The notes under the pieces are model-generated. The model saw only the letters and a list, made by a program, of their open reading frames with translations. It did not search any database and was not told where the DNA came from. This document shows, one piece after another, positions 61,654-64,000 of a stretch of 64,000 bases of DNA (position 1 is the stretch's first letter; the number at the start of each line of letters is the position of its first letter). The DNA comes from Scatophagus argus (Eukaryota > Chordata > Actinopteri > Scatophagidae): assembly GCF_020382885.2 (NCBI RefSeq), contig NC_058504.1, positions 6,376,519 to 6,440,518 of the forward strand, written 5' to 3'. A program made the position numbers and the translations under genes.

Positions 61654-63520
61654 TGATCGTGTTCTGCATGACACTGGTTCTCCTTCATCAAGGATGTAAG
61701 TGCTACCTAATAATAACCAAATATTTTCTCCTTTAAGTATCTACATGCAAATGAAATGCACGATGATTCGTGTGATTACATATTTTTAAATTTACATTCT
61801 ACACAAATTGCCATTCATGATTTCACATAGTATATGTGTTTATTTATTTAGACACTCTGGTTCCAGTGACCACAGTTCAGCTTGGTGAACCTGCAACCTT
61901 CACTTGTACTTTCCTTGATGATAAGATCAGCCAAAGACAGCTTCACTGGTACAAGCAGAGTGCCGGGGATAACCTGAAATCAATTGTAACACTGCGGAAA
62001 CATGTAACCCCAATGTATGGATCAGCGTTTTCTGCCTCTAGAATGGATGTAAAGGTTTATGAGAATATGAGCAATCTGACCATAAGGAGCACAATTTCAG
62101 AAGACGAGGGAATGTATCACTGTGCTGTCGTGGACTGGATCCAAATGACTTGGAGTGGGACCTATTTATTGTTCAAAGGTAATTATGTGATTTGTCTTTC
62201 AAAGTTTGAAATCACTTAATCCACTGTAAGCTTCCCTGTGTTAATTGGTCTGTTTCTCAGAGACATAACAGGAGAGAATTTGATGTATCAGGATATCCAC
62301 TTGAAATGCTATGTGTGTACGTTATGTTAGGAGGTTTCACCCAGCATCTAACTTTACTTCCTCTTTGTGTTACCGATATTTCTTTACTGTTTTTACAGAG
62401 TATCGTGTCAAATCATGATGTCTATTGAACTTTTCTTAAATACTTTAAGATTTACGAATGTAAATGAAAATCCCATACATTTAACACAGTTCTGTAACTT
62501 ACAGGAAACACTCAGAGGACATCAAACTACACTGTTGTTCAGTGGCCGACAGTTTCTGATCCAGTCCGTCCAGGAGACTCGGTGACTTTCCAGTGTTCGG
62601 TCCTCTCCGACTCTGACAGTAACATGTGTCGAGGAGGTCGCAGTGTGTTCTGGTTCAGAGCCGGATTAGACAAATCTCATCCAAACATCATCTACGCAGA
62701 TGGAAACAGACATGATGAATGTGAAATGAGATCTGACACACAGAAAAGCTGTGTTTATCGCCTCACTAAGGACATCAACTCCACTGATGCTGGGACGTAC
62801 TACTGTGCTGTGGCCACATGTGGAGAGATAATATTTGGAGATGGAAGCAAACTGGATGTTCAAGGTTTGATTACTCTGCAAACTCAAATAAAATCCGTCA
62901 AAGTCCAGTAATGTAATTACTATTTTTTTTACATTCTAAAGAATTCAAATCTAATACAATAGAATATGTAATCATTTATCATTGGTAACATTCAGTCTTT
63001 TCTCCTTTCGACAATATTTCAGGAACCAGTATATGGTCGTCGATGGCTAATGGAATTATTGTTCTGCTGTGTGCCGTCTTGGCTATAAGCCTGACTGTGA
63101 TAGCCTTCCTTATTTACACCATCAAGAAAAACAAGTGTGATTGTTGCAATGGTAACTGAAGTTACTGACAGTTTCCTGTTTAGTGCTGTTACATTAAAAC
63201 AAGTGCATCCCTATTTATTATTGTTTTTATATTTCTATTTCATAATCTAGCTGCTTTTGCCTTGCAAAAAAACAGCGGTGGTCACAAAAGTCAACGGGTA
63301 AGGTATTTAAAGGATGGATTACTCTTCTTTAAACATTTGCAATTTTTTATTTTTTTAACTTTGCCATCTCTTATTTTCTCAGAGCGATGAGGGCAGGTGG
63401 ATTTATTCTACTGTCATCTTCACCATGATGAAAACTAACAGTGGTGCAATAAAGGATGCAAAAACACCTGAGAGAGAGAGGATCTATGCAGCTGCCGGGG
63501 CTTTTGGGTTTGATTCATGA
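61654..63520 (+). CDS. Two-domain Ig receptor, NITR-like (paralogue 2)
   Basis: Six exons: 61,654-61,696 (leader MIVFCMTLVLLHQG), 61,852-62,178 (V-set: CTFLDD, WYKQ, EDEGMYHC), 62,505-62,864 (V-like: CSVLSD, FWFRA, DAGTYYC, J-like FGDGS), 63,023-63,151 (TM, IIVLLCAVLAISLTVIAFLI), 63,251-63,297 and 63,383-63,520. Total 347 residues, all phases consistent, stop TGA at 63,518. The cytoplasmic tail has RWIYSTVIF (a YxxV tyrosine, ITIM-like but Trp at -2) and RIYAAA, where paralogue 1 has RIYAAV. No charged residue is seen inside the TM, so it does not look like an adaptor-coupled activating form; an inhibitory or unknown signal is more likely. aataaa at about 63,663. Confidence 0.87.
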
Positions 63521-64000
63521 GTTGACAGTGCAGGTTTTCATCAATTGGATCTGTATTATCTAGTTTGTTATTGGGTAATGATGTACATCTCGCTCAAATA
63601 CAGTTGCATGAAGGTTTGTTTGTACATTTGCATAAACTTTGATCAAAATAGATATAATGATGAATAAATATTGAAATGAATCAAAAGCGTGGTTGAAATT
63701 TTCCATCCGTTGTTTATACCTGCTTATCCAACGAGCACAACCCCTTTAAGAACGCAAGAACGAGTGTCGTGTCAAGCAAGTTTTAAACTTTTCATTTCAT
63801 TTCACGCCATCTACATTTTATGGGTTTTAGGCTCGCAGGGAAGGATCGAGTCAGGTGAATGTCATCAAGTGATCTTTCTTGTCTTGTTCACGTAATCTGC
63901 TGTTGCAGACCGGCTGGGTTTCAAATCTACTTGCATAGGTTTGGCAAAAGATCGTGGTCTGGGTTAAAAATAACTTTGGTTACATGATATATGTGACCTA
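63521..64000. other. 3' flank to window end
   Basis: Nothing beyond the polyadenylation signal of the receptor gene is supported. Confidence 0.4.

Overview
This is eukaryotic, vertebrate DNA, almost certainly from a percomorph-type teleost fish. Genes are split by GT-AG introns. Most of the sequence is fish-type repeats: L2/Rex-like LINEs with short 3' tail repeats, Tc1-like and hAT DNA transposons, tRNA-derived SINEs and one complete endogenous retrovirus. The recognisable host genes are trace amine-associated receptors (TAARs), an RNase A family ribonuclease and immunoglobulin-superfamily immune receptors.

Left part, about 1-43,740: a tandem array of six intact two-exon TAAR genes, all on the minus strand (stops at 2639, 6628, 10980, 30115, 36249 and 42385). 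They carry the TAAR signature in TM7. They lack the classical amine-binding Asp3.32 and have Asp5.42 instead, which is the non-classical type of the large teleost clade. The repeating unit also carries a CpG-bearing promoter-like block (ETS, YY1 and CCAAT motifs) and the first coding exon of an unrelated minus-strand gene, whose best-preserved copy is at 93-1030. The 5th and 6th TAARs encode identical proteins and belong to a fresh duplication of about 6.1 kb.

The array is heavily invaded. The upstream part of unit 3 is replaced by about 17 kb (12,470-29,800) of nested elements: a LINE inside a LINE, an ERV1-like provirus (16,986-24,519) with two seemingly identical LTRs but broken gag/pol and deleted env, a LINE end with a foldback, and an endonuclease-encoding LINE split by an hAT element. 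Two further hAT copies sit in units 4 and 5 with 8-bp target duplications; units 1 and 2 preserve the empty site.

Right part, 43,740-64,000: decayed Tc1-like and LINE sequence, an intact secreted ribonuclease gene (47,761-48,195), then an immune-receptor cluster. Two complete six-exon paralogues lie on the plus strand (50,202-51,923 and 61,654-63,520); each encodes a leader, a V-set domain, a second V-like domain ending in a J-like FGxG motif, a TM segment and a cytoplasmic tail with tyrosines. Between them, on the minus strand, is a receptor with one V domain (55,077-56,816). They resemble fish novel immune-type receptors (NITRs).

Together this is a sensory (amine olfaction) receptor array beside innate-immune receptor genes, both evolving by local duplication in a transposon-rich region. 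No prokaryotic features, CRISPR arrays or operons are present. The exon models rest on splice signals and reading-phase agreement only, without transcript evidence.
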